Shown here: in pieces, positions 27,980 through 37,916 of the stretch | Layout of the letters: each line of letters opens with the position of its first letter | How positions within the stretch are numbered: the first letter of the stretch is position 1 | Assembly: GCF_009768975.1 (NCBI RefSeq) | Contig: NZ_CP035733.1 | Coordinates: 2,710,001 to 2,774,000, forward strand | Direction of reading: 5' to 3' | DNA: 64,000 nt | DNA from: Sphingorhabdus lacus | GTDB lineage: Bacteria > Pseudomonadota > Alphaproteobacteria > Sphingomonadales > Sphingomonadaceae | Made by a program: the position numbers and the translations under genes | The notes under the pieces: generated by a model | What the model was told of the DNA's origin: nothing | Seen by the model: the letters and a program-made list of their open reading frames with translations, nothing else | Databases searched by the model: none

Positions 27980-29542
27980 TTACCGTTCTTTTGTCGCGCT
28001 AAATTTCAGGTCGGGGTGCTTTTCCTGCTGGTAACCGACGTCCCATGCCGATCGCGCCATGAAGACAGGGTGGCCGTCGCGATCCTTCGCCATATTGCCG
28101 CCGTTGAAGGACGCAAATTGCGCAAGCGCGCTGTCCGAACCGACGAGCCAGCGGGCCGTGTCATAGGGTGCGGCCTCCAAAAAGGCATCGACCTTATATT
28201 CCGCTTCCAGTCGGGAAATGAGAACATCAAGCTGCAATTGCCCGACTACACCTATGACCCAGTTGGAGCCGACTTCGGGATAGAAAACCTGAATGACACC
28301 CTCTTCACTTAAATCATCGAGGGCTTTGCGCAGTTGCTTGGTTTTTGTGGGGTCCCGCAGCACGACGCGGCGAAGGATTTCCGGCGCGAAGTTAGGCAAG
28401 CCTGTGAATCGCACATCGTTCCGTTCGGACAATGTGTCGCCAACACGCAAGGTGCCATGGTTCGGAATACCTATGATATCGCCGGGTTCCGCGCTGTCGG
28501 CGATTTCCCTGTCCTGCGCGAAAAACAGGATGGGGGAGTGGATGGCAACCGGCTTACCCAGACCCGAAGGGGTCAGTTTCATACCGCGCTTGAAAGTTCC
28601 TGAGCAGAGCCGCATGAACGCGATACGGTCGCGGTGCTGCGGGTCCATATTCGCCTGCACTTTAAAAATGAACCCCGTCACTTCCTTGGCCGAAGGGTCG
28701 ATTTCCCCTTTCGAACTAGGCTGTGGACGCGGCGGCGGTGCGTATGCGGCAATGGCAGTGATCAGCTCGACAACGCCGAATTCCTTCAGCGCGGATCCGA
28801 AATAGACCGGGGTCAAATCACCGTTCCGGAACGCGGTCAGGTCGAATTCGGAATAGCCTGCCTGTGCGAGCTCGGCCTCTTCGCGTAGGCGCGCAGCACC
28901 TGCTGCCGTCAAAACATCGTCAAGACTTGTGGCGTCAAGGCTGCTGTGGGTGCTGACCTTGCCCTCAAAAGCTTTGCTGTCGCCCGATGGCTGGCTCAGT
29001 CGTCCGCTCGTGAAATCATAGAGCCCTTCAAATTCGCCGCCCATGCCGACAGGCCAGTTCATCGGGCATACGTCCAGCGCGAGTGCGTCGGCAACTTCGT
29101 CGATGGTTTCGAATGCCGCGCGGCCTTCGCGGTCGACCTTGTTTACAAATGTAATGATGGGCACCGAACGCAAGCGACACACTTCGAATAATTTGCGGGT
29201 CTGCGGTTCGATCCCCTTCGCGGCATCAATCACCATGATCGCCGAATCGACGGCGGTCAGCGTGCGATAGGTATCTTCGGAAAAATCCTCATGCCCCGGC
29301 GTGTCGAGAAGGTTGAAGACAATGCCGTCCTTCTGGAATGTCATGACCGAGGAGGTGACCGAGATGCCGCGTTGCTGTTCGATCTTCATCCAGTCCGAAC
29401 GTGCACGTCGGGCCTGCCCGCGTGCCTTGACCTCTCCGGCGAGATGAATGGCGCCGCCTTGCAGCAACAGCTTTTCGGTCAGCGTCGTTTTACCGGCGTC
29501 GGGGTGGGAAATGATAGCAAAGGTGCGGCGGTTCAGCGTCAT
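27980..29542 (-). CDS. prfC: Peptide chain release factor 3
   Basis: GTPase that recycles RF1/RF2 after peptide release. 520 residues. G1 loop S-H-P-D-A-G-K-T-T (13-21), G3 D-T-P-G-H-E-D-F near residue 80 and G4 N-K-V-D near 134 are present, followed by the EF-Tu-like domain 2 and the RF3 C-terminal domain. Length and motifs separate it from EF-G and TypA. It is the downstream neighbour of the TetR gene on the same strand, 64 bases apart. Confidence 0.95.
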   Translation of the reverse strand: MTLNRRTFAIISHPDAGKTTLTEKLLLQGGAIHLAGEVKARGQARRARSDWMKIEQQRGISVTSSVMTFQKDGIVFNLLDTPGHEDFSEDTYRTLTAVDSAIMVIDAAKGIEPQTRKLFEVCRLRSVPIITFVNKVDREGRAAFETIDEVADALALDVCPMNWPVGMGGEFEGLYDFTSGRLSQPSGDSKAFEGKVSTHSSLDATSLDDVLTAAGAARLREEAELAQAGYSEFDLTAFRNGDLTPVYFGSALKEFGVVELITAIAAYAPPPRPQPSSKGEIDPSAKEVTGFIFKVQANMDPQHRDRIAFMRLCSGTFKRGMKLTPSGLGKPVAIHSPILFFAQDREIADSAEPGDIIGIPNHGTLRVGDTLSERNDVRFTGLPNFAPEILRRVVLRDPTKTKQLRKALDDLSEEGVIQVFYPEVGSNWVIGVVGQLQLDVLISRLEAEYKVDAFLEAAPYDTARWLVGSDSALAQFASFNGGNMAKDRDGHPVFMARSAWDVGYQQEKHPDLKFSATKER

Positions 29543-29606
29543 GCGCGCCGCTTAGAGGGATTTGGCCGCAATTGGAACCGGTAACCGAGTGGATTGGGGG
29601 ACTGCT

Positions 29607-30230
29607 TTACCGTTTCAATCCATGGGTCAGGAAGTCGGCGGCAATCTGGGCCACCTCGTTGGCGTCGCGGTCCTCCCCCATGACGCCATAGCGTAGGCCT
29701 AGAAACACGTTCATGCCGACAATGGCCCATGCGTGCACTTCTTCGACGTCGGAACGGACCTGGCCCTTTTCGGCGGCGACTTTAAGGCTGGCAACATAGC
29801 CCGCAACCGTGTTTTCATAATGCGCCCGGTAGCTTGGGGGATCGACAAACTCGGCTTCGTCGATGATCCGGTATAATTCCTTGTGCCGGCGCACAAAGCG
29901 CAAGAACTCTGCCAAGCCCTTGCGTTCGCCATCGAGGCGGTCCGGTTCCGCAGCCATGACGGGACCGACAGTATTGCGCACCTGTGCCGACATGTCGCGG
30001 ACCAGCGCTTGAAACAGCGAATCTTTCGAATCGAAATAGGTATAAAAGCTTCCCAGAGCGACCCCTGCGCGCTGCGTAATGCTGACTACCGAACTTTCGT
30101 GAAAACCCTTTTCCCCGAATTCAGCCGCAGCGGCATCGAGCAGCAGACGCAAGGTTTTGCGCCCACGTTCGGTGCGGGGGGTTTTGCCAGCGGGCGTCAT
30201 TGTTGCTGATATGCCACGTTCTGCGGGCAT
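29607..30230 (-). CDS. TetR/AcrR family transcriptional regulator
   Basis: 207 residues. The N-terminal HTH (about 20-65) includes G-V-A-L-G-S-F-Y-T-Y-F-D-S-K-D, the classic TetR recognition helix and following turn. The rest is a helical ligand domain of unknown specificity. It is divergent from a TonB receptor gene with a perfect palindrome between the two, so it likely represses both. Two alternative Met starts (residues 1 and 11) exist; the first is kept. Confidence 0.92.
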   Translation of the reverse strand: MPAERGISATMTPAGKTPRTERGRKTLRLLLDAAAAEFGEKGFHESSVVSITQRAGVALGSFYTYFDSKDSLFQALVRDMSAQVRNTVGPVMAAEPDRLDGERKGLAEFLRFVRRHKELYRIIDEAEFVDPPSYRAHYENTVAGYVASLKVAAEKGQVRSDVEEVHAWAIVGMNVFLGLRYGVMGEDRDANEVAQIAADFLTHGLKR

Positions 30231-30252
30231 TCTCCAGCTTTCCTCTCACTTC

Positions 30253-30284
30253 AAGTTGAAACATGGTTCAACTTTCACTATAGC
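30253..30284 (+). promoter_or_regulatory. TetR operator overlapping the TonB receptor promoter
   Basis: The perfect arms AAGTTGAA (30253-30260) and TTCAACTT (30267-30274) flank six bases. The left arm overlaps a -35 box TTGAAA (30256-30261). After 17 bases comes the -10 TATAGC (30279-30284), giving a start about 40 bases before the ATG. The site lies about 25 bases upstream of the TetR start codon, a position suited to autorepression as well. Confidence 0.75.
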
Positions 30285-30332
30285 CCATTTCCAGAACGGG
30301 TAAAGACCCGCTTTTCTGCAGGAGAGTGACAT

Positions 30333-32687
30333 ATGAAATCCCCTAAAATCTCTTTCGTTCGCGCCGCTTTGCTGGCTGGCATTGCTGCACCTGGCCTTTT
30401 GGTAGCCGCGCCTGTGTTAGCGCAGAATGCTGCTGATGAAGCCGAATCAGGAGGTGATGAAATCATCGTGACCGCCCGTCGCCGCGAAGAAAGTCTTCAG
30501 GATGTGCCGATCGCCGTCAGCGCCTTTTCCGGTGAAGCCCTTGAAATGCGTGGCGCACTCGACCTGACCGATATCGGCAACATCACGCCAAACACCACAC
30601 TTGAAACGTCGCGCGGCAGCAACTCGACTTTGTCTGCGTTCATTCGTGGCATTGGGCAGCAGGATCCGGTGTCCGGTTTTGAACCCGGTGTCGGTATCTA
30701 TCTTGACGATGTCTATCTAAACCGTCCGCAGGCGGCCGTTCTCGATATTTACGACGTGGAACGCATCGAAGTTCTGCGTGGCCCGCAAGGCACGCTTTAT
30801 GGACGCAACACCATCGGTGGCGCGGTAAAATATGTTACCAAGCGGCTTCCCCAAGAGGTGTCTTTTGCGGTGCGCGGAACCGTCGGGACCTACGGTCAGG
30901 CAGACGGCGTGATCACAGCTTCTGCACCCATTGGCGATATCGTGCGCGTTGGCGGCAGCTTCGCTCGCCTGTCGCGGGGCGGCTTTGGTGACAATCTGAC
31001 CACGGGCCTTGAAAATTACAACAAGGATGTCTGGGCAGCCCGCGGCACCATCGAACTGGGCGGCTATGGCGCGCCTGTGTCGGTCCGTATCAGCGGCGAC
31101 TATAGCCGGGACAAGAGCGACCCGCGCGGCGGCCATCGCCTGATCCCTGGCTTATTGTCCGGTGCACCCGTCTTGGACGATGTCTATGACACCCGTGGCG
31201 GCCTCGTCGATCCGAAGCAGGATATCAAGGCGTACGGTCTCGCGATGAATATTTCGGTCGATCTGTCCGAAAGTTTGACCCTTCGTTCGATCAGCGCCTG
31301 GCGCAAGGACGATACCTTTACCCCGATCGATTTCGACGCGCTTCCCGCTGTCGACGTCGACGTACCGGGTGGCTATTTCAACGAACAGATCAGCCAGGAG
31401 GTGCAGTTGCTCGTCGATGCGGGCCCGCTGAACGGTATGATCGGCGCCTACTATCTCGACGCGACCGCCGATACACTGTTCGACGTCCGTCTGTTTACGA
31501 CACTGAACGGATTGACGGCGTTTACAAATGCTGCGGTGGATACGGAAACCTACGCCGTGTTCGGTGATTTCACCTATGACTTTTCCGACCAGCTCAGCCT
31601 GTCGGTCGGCGGCCGCTACACATGGGATACGCGCACCGCGAATATCCTGCGCCAGAATTATCTGGGTGGCGGGTCGCCATTCTTTGGCGGCGCAGGCGTA
31701 CCATTCGGGGCGGCCAGCACGAACTTCAGTGGGAAGCGCAGCTTCAACAAGTTCACGCCGCGCGTGTCGGTCAGCTTCAAGCCGACCCCCGAGCACAACA
31801 TCTACGCCAGCTATAGCCAAGGCTTCAAAGGCGGTGGCTTCGACCCCCGTGGTGTTGGTGCAAATGCTCCCGATCTCAATGGAAATGGCATCCGGGGCGA
31901 AAATGACGAAGTTGCCGCATTCCTCAGCTTCCGTCCTGAAAGCGTCGACAGCTATGAAGTTGGTTATAAGGGCAATCTGTTCGATGGCGGCCTGACCTTT
32001 GCCTTGGCCGGTTTTTATGCAGATTATACCGATGTCCAGATCCCCGGTTCGGTTGCCTGCATCGTCGGTGGCTTGCCGTCGTTCTGTGGTGTGACATCAA
32101 ATGCGGGCAAGGCAACGTTCAAGGGCGTCGAACTGGAATTCAACGCACGGCTTGGTGAAAATTTTGCTACCGATGGTGACCGGTTCAATCTGCTCGGCGC
32201 AGTCGGCTATATCGATGCCAAGTTCGACGAATATATCACCAACATTGCGAACGTACCGACTGATGTCGCCCAATTCCGCCAAATCCAGAACACCCCGGAT
32301 TGGACCGCAAGTGCGACCCTAGCTTATATGACACCTGTTGGTGCAGGGCGGTTGAATCTCGGAACAACTCTGTCCTATCGCAGCAGCACCAACCAGTTCG
32401 AGATCCCCAATCCCTATATCGACCAGTCGGGTTATGCGTTGCTCGACGCTAGCATCGTCTACACGTCGCCTGATGATAAATGGAGTATCGGCATCCACGG
32501 TAAGAATCTGACCGACAAGCAGTATAAGACTTCGGGATACAGCTTTATTGCCGGCAATGCGACAACGGGCGTTCCGACGCTTGGCGTCAATGGCCTGCCG
32601 ATTGCCTCTTTGGGTAGAGAAGGAACGTTGACCGCATTTTATGGCAACCCGCGTCAGGTATTTTTGACGGCTGGTTTGAAATTCTAA
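30333..32687 (+). CDS. TonB-dependent outer membrane receptor
   Basis: 784 residues. Signal peptide to about residue 30 (V-L-A then Q-N), a TonB box E-I-I-V-T-A-R, a plug (about 55-170, with R-G-P-Q-G-T-L-Y-G-R-N-T-I-G-G-A) and a beta-barrel ending in T-A-G-L-K-F. The R-G-P-Q-G-T-L-Y-G-R motif is typical of the large sphingomonad receptor group whose ligands are mostly unknown, rather than classic siderophore receptors. A good ribosome site (CAGGAGAG) precedes the ATG. Controlled by the divergent TetR. A terminator follows. Confidence 0.93.
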   Translation: MKSPKISFVRAALLAGIAAPGLLVAAPVLAQNAADEAESGGDEIIVTARRREESLQDVPIAVSAFSGEALEMRGALDLTDIGNITPNTTLETSRGSNSTLSAFIRGIGQQDPVSGFEPGVGIYLDDVYLNRPQAAVLDIYDVERIEVLRGPQGTLYGRNTIGGAVKYVTKRLPQEVSFAVRGTVGTYGQADGVITASAPIGDIVRVGGSFARLSRGGFGDNLTTGLENYNKDVWAARGTIELGGYGAPVSVRISGDYSRDKSDPRGGHRLIPGLLSGAPVLDDVYDTRGGLVDPKQDIKAYGLAMNISVDLSESLTLRSISAWRKDDTFTPIDFDALPAVDVDVPGGYFNEQISQEVQLLVDAGPLNGMIGAYYLDATADTLFDVRLFTTLNGLTAFTNAAVDTETYAVFGDFTYDFSDQLSLSVGGRYTWDTRTANILRQNYLGGGSPFFGGAGVPFGAASTNFSGKRSFNKFTPRVSVSFKPTPEHNIYASYSQGFKGGGFDPRGVGANAPDLNGNGIRGENDEVAAFLSFRPESVDSYEVGYKGNLFDGGLTFALAGFYADYTDVQIPGSVACIVGGLPSFCGVTSNAGKATFKGVELEFNARLGENFATDGDRFNLLGAVGYIDAKFDEYITNIANVPTDVAQFRQIQNTPDWTASATLAYMTPVGAGRLNLGTTLSYRSSTNQFEIPNPYIDQSGYALLDASIVYTSPDDKWSIGIHGKNLTDKQYKTSGYSFIAGNATTGVPTLGVNGLPIASLGREGTLTAFYGNPRQVFLTAGLKF

Positions 32688-32710
32688 CCTCGCCCGATCA
32701 ACGGAAAATA

Positions 32711-32744
32711 AAAAAGGCCGGGGCAGTGATGCTCCGGCCTTTTT
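32711..32744. terminator. Bidirectional terminator between the TonB receptor and pheT
   Basis: A hairpin with a stem of AAAAAGGCCGG against CCGGCCTTTTT (inner pairs GGCA/TGCT region forming the loop). The A-run and T-run on the two sides allow it to end both convergent transcripts. Confidence 0.85.
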
Positions 32745-32746
32745 CT

Positions 32747-35131
32747 TTAGCCTCTTAACTGCGCACCCTGCTTGGACGCTGCGGCGATAATCCTGTCGGA
32801 AATCGCTTTCAAATCTTCGTCGCTGTAGCTCTTTTCAACCGGCTGCAGCGTCACTTCGAATGCCAATGATTTCTGGCCTTCCGGGACGCCCTGTCCACTG
32901 AACTGGTCGAACAAACGGACATCGACAATATTCTGTTTATCGGCACCTTTGATAGAACGGGCCAGATCGCCAGCGGGCATATCGGCTGGCACGAGGAAGG
33001 CAAAATCACGGGTCACCGCTTGCAATGCAGGTGGCGTGTAGGCGGTTCGCATGAAAGTTGCACTTTTCTTGTGCGGGATGGCATCGAGAAAAATCTCGGC
33101 CGCAACAACCGGACCGTCAAGGTCGAAAGCCTTGGCCGTCACCGGATGCAACGTACCAAATGCGGCCAGAATATTCTTTGGCCCCATGCGCAGAGTTGCC
33201 GATTGGCCGGGGTGATAATGTGCCCCGGCTTCGCCCATGAGCATCAAGCCTTCGGTAGCCACGCCAGCCGCGGCCAGCAAAGCGAGGACCTCGCCCTTGG
33301 TATCATAGGCATCAAACCGCGTTGCCTTGCCACTGGCCCAGTTGCGTTGCGCTTTTTCCCCGGCGAGGACAAAGGCAGCGGTCAAATGTTCGCTTTCCGC
33401 CAAATAGCGACGGCCGATTTCGAAAAGCCGGACGGACGAAGCGCCTCGATTCATGTTCCGCTGCGCAGCGGATAACAGCCCAGGCAGCAATGACGGCCGC
33501 ATGACCTTCATATCTTCGCTGATCGGATTGGCGAGCGACCAATGGCCACCACCAAAGGCGTTCGCTTCCTTTTCGGGAAGGAACGACCAGTTGATGGCTT
33601 CGTTCAAACCACGCGCTGCGGCGGTCCGGCGAACCTTGCGCTCAATCTTTTGCATGGCGGTCGCGGTCGGCTTCGCCACACCTTCGGCCCGGGGCAGTGG
33701 AGTGGAGGGAACATTGTCCAGCCCAACCATGCGGACCACTTCTTCGACAATGTCTGCCGAGCCTTCGACGTCGCGGCGCCAGCTAGGTGGCGTGACCTGC
33801 CACTCTGGCGTCAGTGAAAAGCCGAGTCTTTCCAGAATGTTACGCTGTTCATTTGCTGGAACATCAACGCCGCCGAGCCGAAGGCAGTGACCGGGGTCGT
33901 AGGAAATGTTGCGCGGCGCAACTGGTGGCGAGCCGGCGCGCGTAATCGCACTGGGCAGGCCCCCGCAGTGGTCGATCACCAATTTGGTAGCGATGGCGAG
34001 GCCATCATCCAGAAATTCCGGATCGACTCCACGCTCAAACCGCTGACGGGCATCGCTAGTCAGGGTAAGCTTCTGCCCGGTACGGGCGATATGTTCGGGG
34101 GTGAAATAGGCGCATTCGATCAGAACATCAGTGGTGCTTTCGGACACGCCCGAATGCTCGCCTCCCATGACTCCACCAATATCGTGGACCATGCCGTCAT
34201 CGGCAATCACGGTCATGCTGCTATCCAGCGTATAGGTCTTGCCATTTAACGCTAGCACCTCTTCCCCGTCAGTCGCTTTTCGCGCGACAAGGGGACCGTT
34301 TAGTTTTGCACGATCATAGACGTGCAACGGGCGGCCCAGATCGATCGAGATAAAGTTGGTGATGTCGACGAGGACCGAAATCGGTTTCTGACCAATGGCG
34401 TGCAACTTGTCGCGCATCCACTGCGGAGCAGGCCCGTTGGTCACGCCCGAAACAGCTTGCGCGTAAAAGGCGGGGCAGCCTTCTGGATCGTGCGTGGCAA
34501 TGTCGGGTGCAGGACCTTCGCCCGATATCGGCGCGAGCGAGTCCATGCGATACACGTCGTGTAGCGGACGCAGCTTGCCAAGGCCTGCCGCGGCCAGATC
34601 GCGGGCAATTCCGCGCACGCCCATGCAATCTTGCCGGTTGGGCGTGATGCTGACATCAATTACGGGATCATCTAGGCCTGCCCATTGAGCATATACCTGA
34701 CCTACCGGAGCATCTTCGGCTAACTCGATGATACCGTCATGATCATCGCCCAGCTCCAGTTCCGCGATGGAGCACATCATGCCGTTGGATTCCACACCGC
34801 GTATGGCCGCAACTTTCAAGACCATGCCATTGGCAGGCACGACCGCGCCGGCGGGACCAAAAACCCCCAGCATGCCTGCCCGAGCATTAGGCGCGCCGCA
34901 GACTACCTGAAGCGGTTCGCCACCGGCGTCGACCGAAAGCACCTGCAATTTGTCCGCTTGCGGATGCGGGGCAGCGGTCAGGACGCGTGCGATACGGAAT
35001 GCCGACAGTTTCTCGGCGGGATTATCGATACTTTCGACCTCATGGCCGATGCGATTCAATGCATCGGCAACGCCTTGGGCGTCGGCGTCGGTATCCAGAT
35101 GATCTTTGAGCCAGCTCAGCGAGAATTTCAT
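32747..35131 (-). CDS. pheT: Phenylalanine--tRNA ligase beta subunit
   Basis: Beta chain of the alpha2-beta2 synthetase. 794 residues from the ATG at 35131 ([12 protein letters not shown]), whose ATGA overlaps the pheS stop; an open frame 21 codons longer is inside pheS and is not used. Domains in order: tRNA-binding EMAP-like (about 40-150), B3/B4 editing domain (about 210-370), B5 (about 400-470), catalytic-like core and the FDX-anticodon-binding domain at the end (about 700-794). It is co-transcribed with pheS. Confidence 0.96.
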   Translation of the reverse strand: MKFSLSWLKDHLDTDADAQGVADALNRIGHEVESIDNPAEKLSAFRIARVLTAAPHPQADKLQVLSVDAGGEPLQVVCGAPNARAGMLGVFGPAGAVVPANGMVLKVAAIRGVESNGMMCSIAELELGDDHDGIIELAEDAPVGQVYAQWAGLDDPVIDVSITPNRQDCMGVRGIARDLAAAGLGKLRPLHDVYRMDSLAPISGEGPAPDIATHDPEGCPAFYAQAVSGVTNGPAPQWMRDKLHAIGQKPISVLVDITNFISIDLGRPLHVYDRAKLNGPLVARKATDGEEVLALNGKTYTLDSSMTVIADDGMVHDIGGVMGGEHSGVSESTTDVLIECAYFTPEHIARTGQKLTLTSDARQRFERGVDPEFLDDGLAIATKLVIDHCGGLPSAITRAGSPPVAPRNISYDPGHCLRLGGVDVPANEQRNILERLGFSLTPEWQVTPPSWRRDVEGSADIVEEVVRMVGLDNVPSTPLPRAEGVAKPTATAMQKIERKVRRTAAARGLNEAINWSFLPEKEANAFGGGHWSLANPISEDMKVMRPSLLPGLLSAAQRNMNRGASSVRLFEIGRRYLAESEHLTAAFVLAGEKAQRNWASGKATRFDAYDTKGEVLALLAAAGVATEGLMLMGEAGAHYHPGQSATLRMGPKNILAAFGTLHPVTAKAFDLDGPVVAAEIFLDAIPHKKSATFMRTAYTPPALQAVTRDFAFLVPADMPAGDLARSIKGADKQNIVDVRLFDQFSGQGVPEGQKSLAFEVTLQPVEKSYSDEDLKAISDRIIAAASKQGAQLRG

Positions 35132-36204
35132 GCCGATACTCCTCCGCTCAGAGTTGGAACATCCAATGCAGCAAAGCCATAATGCTTCAGCCAACGCAGA
35201 TCACCGTCAAAGAATGCGCGAAGGTCGTCCATGCCATATTTCAACATTGCCAGGCGGTCGACACCGACCCCGAAGGCGAAGCCTTGGTAAATGTCCGGAT
35301 CAAGCCCACAGGCCGAAATCACCTTGGGATGGACCATGCCGGAGCCCAGCAGCTCCATCCATCCCCCAGTCCCGCCTAGGATGCGCTTGCCATTTTCCAG
35401 TGAGAAACTGACATCCACTTCGGCCGAAGGCTCGGTGAAGGGGAAATAGCTTGGCCGTAGACGAATGGTCAGATCATCACGTTCGAAAAAGGCCTTGAGG
35501 AAAGTTTCCAGCGTCCATTTTAGATGCCCGAGATGGATGCCCTTGTCGATGACGAGCCCTTCAATCTGGTGGAACATCGGGGTGTGCGTCGCGTCACTAT
35601 CGCTGCGGTAGACGCGCCCCGGTGCGATGATCCGGATCGGTGGTTCCTGTGACGTCATGGTGCGGATTTGCACAGGGGATGTGTGCGTACGCAGCAGCTT
35701 AGCCGTTCCATCTGCGCCTGCGGGAAAATAGAATGTGTCGTGCATGGCGCGCGCGGGATGGGTCTCCGGAATATTGAGCGCCGTGAAATTGTGCCAGTCA
35801 TCCTCGATTTCCGGACCCTCCGCTACGGCAAAGCCCATATCAGCGAAAATCTCGGCAAGCTCGTCCATGACCTGGCTGACCGGATGCACCGATCCCTGAG
35901 GCGCAGACGGGGCAGGCAAAGTCATATCCAGCCGCTCTGTCGCAAGGCGGGCGTTCAGAACCGCGGTGTCGAGCGTCGCCTTTTTTGCCGTAAGCGCATC
36001 AGATACCGTTTCGCGGAGGCCATTGATCAACGGACCGCGAACCTGGCGCTCTTCGGGCGACATACTGCCCATGGTTTTCAGCAGTGCGGAAACACTTCCT
36101 TGTTTGCCGAGCGCGGCGATCCGGACGGCTTCAAGGGCTTCGGGCGACTCGGCGGCCTCAATGGCGGCGGTCAGTTCACTTTGTAAGGTTGCTATGTCTG
36201 TCAT
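35128..36204 (-). CDS. pheS: Phenylalanine--tRNA ligase alpha subunit
   Basis: Catalytic chain. 358 residues from the Met of M-T-D-I-A-T-L; the frame extends 13 codons upstream into a region with a hairpin, which is unlikely to be coding. An N-terminal coiled coil (about 1-90) precedes the class II core: motif 2 F-H-Q-I-E-G-L near residue 215 and motif 3 [13 protein letters not shown] near 320. It follows rplT on the same strand past a terminator-like hairpin, and overlaps pheT by 4 bases. Confidence 0.96.
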   Translation of the reverse strand: MTDIATLQSELTAAIEAAESPEALEAVRIAALGKQGSVSALLKTMGSMSPEERQVRGPLINGLRETVSDALTAKKATLDTAVLNARLATERLDMTLPAPSAPQGSVHPVSQVMDELAEIFADMGFAVAEGPEIEDDWHNFTALNIPETHPARAMHDTFYFPAGADGTAKLLRTHTSPVQIRTMTSQEPPIRIIAPGRVYRSDSDATHTPMFHQIEGLVIDKGIHLGHLKWTLETFLKAFFERDDLTIRLRPSYFPFTEPSAEVDVSFSLENGKRILGGTGGWMELLGSGMVHPKVISACGLDPDIYQGFAFGVGVDRLAMLKYGMDDLRAFFDGDLRWLKHYGFAALDVPTLSGGVSA

Positions 36205-36222
36205 CTCGGTTCGCCTGCATAA

Positions 36223-36264
36223 GCAAAAGGGCGCGAACGGCAAGTGCCGCCCACGCCCTTTTGC
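36223..36264 (-). terminator. Terminator-like hairpin between rplT and pheS
   Basis: The perfect 11-bp stem GCAAAAGGGCG / CGCCCTTTTGC encloses a 20-base loop. It lies 22 bases after the rplT stop and 18 bases before the pheS ATG (minus-strand reading). It could end the ribosomal transcript or act as an attenuator for pheST; no Phe-rich leader peptide was recognised. Confidence 0.65.
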
Positions 36265-36285
36265 GCATTATTCGAAGTTGGAGGT

Positions 36286-36651
36286 TTAAGCCGCTTTCGC
36301 CAGCGCCGCCTTCGACTGCGCGATGATGGTGCTAAACATGGCGCCTTCGTTCATGGCGAGGTCGGCAAGCACCTTGCGGTCCAGTTCGACACCGGCCAGC
36401 TTCAGACCGTGCATGAACACGCCGTAGGTCATGCCTTCGGCGCGGACAGCAGCGTTGATGCGCTGAATCCAGAGCGCGCGGAAATTGCGCTTGTTTACCT
36501 TGCGGTCGCGATACGCATATTGGCCAGCCTTTTCGACGGCCTGCCGCGCGACGCGGATGGTATTTTTGCGACGGCCATAATAGCCTTTCGCCTGTTCCAA
36601 AATTCTCTTATGTTTGGCTTTGGTGGTCACACCACGTTTGACGCGTGCCAT
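36286..36651 (-). CDS. rplT: 50S ribosomal protein L20
   Basis: 121 residues, basic and mostly helical, with the conserved start [15 protein letters not shown] and the R-x-Y-x-Y-R-D-R-K region near residue 50. L20 assembles early onto 23S rRNA. It is second in the rpmI-rplT pair, 34 bases after rpmI. The infC gene that heads this operon in many bacteria is absent here. Confidence 0.98.
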   Translation of the reverse strand: MARVKRGVTTKAKHKRILEQAKGYYGRRKNTIRVARQAVEKAGQYAYRDRKVNKRNFRALWIQRINAAVRAEGMTYGVFMHGLKLAGVELDRKVLADLAMNEGAMFSTIIAQSKAALAKAA

Positions 36652-36685
36652 AATCTATATCCTTTCGTGCAAATGATCGCCGGTC

Positions 36686-36886
36686 TCAGAGACCGTAAGG
36701 CGCCCATTTCTTGATTGTCTTGGCATCGGGATCGGAGATCACGCTGGTGCCACGGTTCTGGCGGATATATTTTGCATTATGGCTGCTCAAACGGTGCCGC
36801 TTTCCAACGACGCCATGTTTGATCTTGCCGGTTGCGGTGAGTTTGAAGCGTTTCTTCACACCGCTCTTGGTCTTGAGCTTGGGCAT
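36686..36886 (-). CDS. rpmI: 50S ribosomal protein L35
   Basis: 66 residues, strongly basic. Start [14 protein letters not shown], core [11 protein letters not shown] strong ribosome site (AAAGGAG) lies 8 bases before the ATG. The 142 bases upstream, between it and the araC stop, hold no gene; a TTGCAT box and TAGGCG 17 bases later on the minus strand are a possible promoter. Confidence 0.98.
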   Translation of the reverse strand: MPKLKTKSGVKKRFKLTATGKIKHGVVGKRHRLSSHNAKYIRQNRGTSVISDPDAKTIKKWAPYGL

Positions 36887-37028
36887 TTTGGTCTCCTTTG
36901 TTGAGTCCGTATCAAGCCGACATGGCAGCCCTATTGGCCAGCCTGCTTATTCGGAAGGCGCGCGCCTAGCGGGATTCGGGCACGAATGCAAGCAAAGAAG
37001 GGATAGAGTTCGAACCTGAGACCCGACC

Positions 37029-37916
37029 CTAATGGTCGTCGGACAATCCTGGCCCTTGCAGAGCTTGCAAGGGATGGCCGACATGTTCGGCGCGCGCCAA
37101 AGTCGCAGCAATGCTGATTGGCCTTGGCATGGCGAGATACTGGCCGGGGGACATGCCCATAAATTCCTGGAAATCGCGGTTAAAATGGGCCTGATCGAAA
37201 TATTGGTCATCAAGTGCGGCGGACCATTTTAGTTCCGGATCCATCATAACACTGCCTAACGTGCGCAAAAACCGCTGGCGCCTTAAAAGCCGTTTCGGAG
37301 GAAAGCCGAATACCCGCCGCGAAAGACGTTCTAAACGCTGTTGGCCGATACCGGCTACGTCCGCCAGATCGGCAACGCTGCTGATGTCGGGATTCGCCAG
37401 CGCTTCGTGGATATTTTCAATCTCCATTTCCAGCGGATCGGCAACGGTGATCTTTTCGAGCAGCATCCGGTCGAACAGGGCAGCAATCTGCTGCGGATCG
37501 TTCAGACTTTTCAATTCGGTCCAGATATTCTGGAATAAGGCAAATTCGGGCGCATCTTCCAACTCGCCGACTTTATTCGCCCAGCGCTCTGCAGGGCAAC
37601 CCACGAGTCGGTACCAGCCGAGCGGAAGAAGGCCGATACCGATGAGTTTTAGTTCTTCGAAAAAGATTCGCGCGGCTTTGCCGGTCGGACCCGTCATATT
37701 TACATCAGGCGTCGGCAATGGCGGTTCGCCGACAATACTGCCTCTTGAGGATCCAGAAACCGTATAATGGACGCTGGCCCATTCCGGGTGCAGCAAATCT
37801 TCAAGTTCTCCGGAATCACTCGTGAAATCAAAGAAATAATAGGTCGACACATAGCGCCGCAGCGCATGGGCGGGCAGGATGAAATGAACCGGGTTGATGC
37901 GCTTCAATGATCGCAC
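37029..37916 (-). CDS. AraC family transcriptional regulator
   Basis: 295 residues. The C-terminal double HTH (about 190-290) contains the conserved second-helix region F-D-Q-A-H-F-N-R-D-F-Q-E-F-M-G-M-S-P-G-Q-Y, and A-D-V-A-G-I-G-Q-Q-R-L-E-R for the first. The N-terminal 180 residues form a sensor domain not recognised beyond the general DUF6597-like pattern of aromatic residues (Y-Y-F-F-D-F). The start overlaps the end of hisN by 13 bases, placing it last in a prs-hisN-araC run, an odd partner for these two enzymes. Targets unknown. Confidence 0.9.
   Translation of the reverse strand: MRSLKRINPVHFILPAHALRRYVSTYYFFDFTSDSGELEDLLHPEWASVHYTVSGSSRGSIVGEPPLPTPDVNMTGPTGKAARIFFEELKLIGIGLLPLGWYRLVGCPAERWANKVGELEDAPEFALFQNIWTELKSLNDPQQIAALFDRMLLEKITVADPLEMEIENIHEALANPDISSVADLADVAGIGQQRLERLSRRVFGFPPKRLLRRQRFLRTLGSVMMDPELKWSAALDDQYFDQAHFNRDFQEFMGMSPGQYLAMPRPISIAATLARAEHVGHPLQALQGPGLSDDH

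Noticed and set aside
36995-37025. Sequence like a tRNA T-arm (GTTCGAACC) upstream of rpmI
   Set aside because: Flanking bases do not form the T-stem and no acceptor or anticodon arm is near, so it is not a tRNA or a clear remnant.
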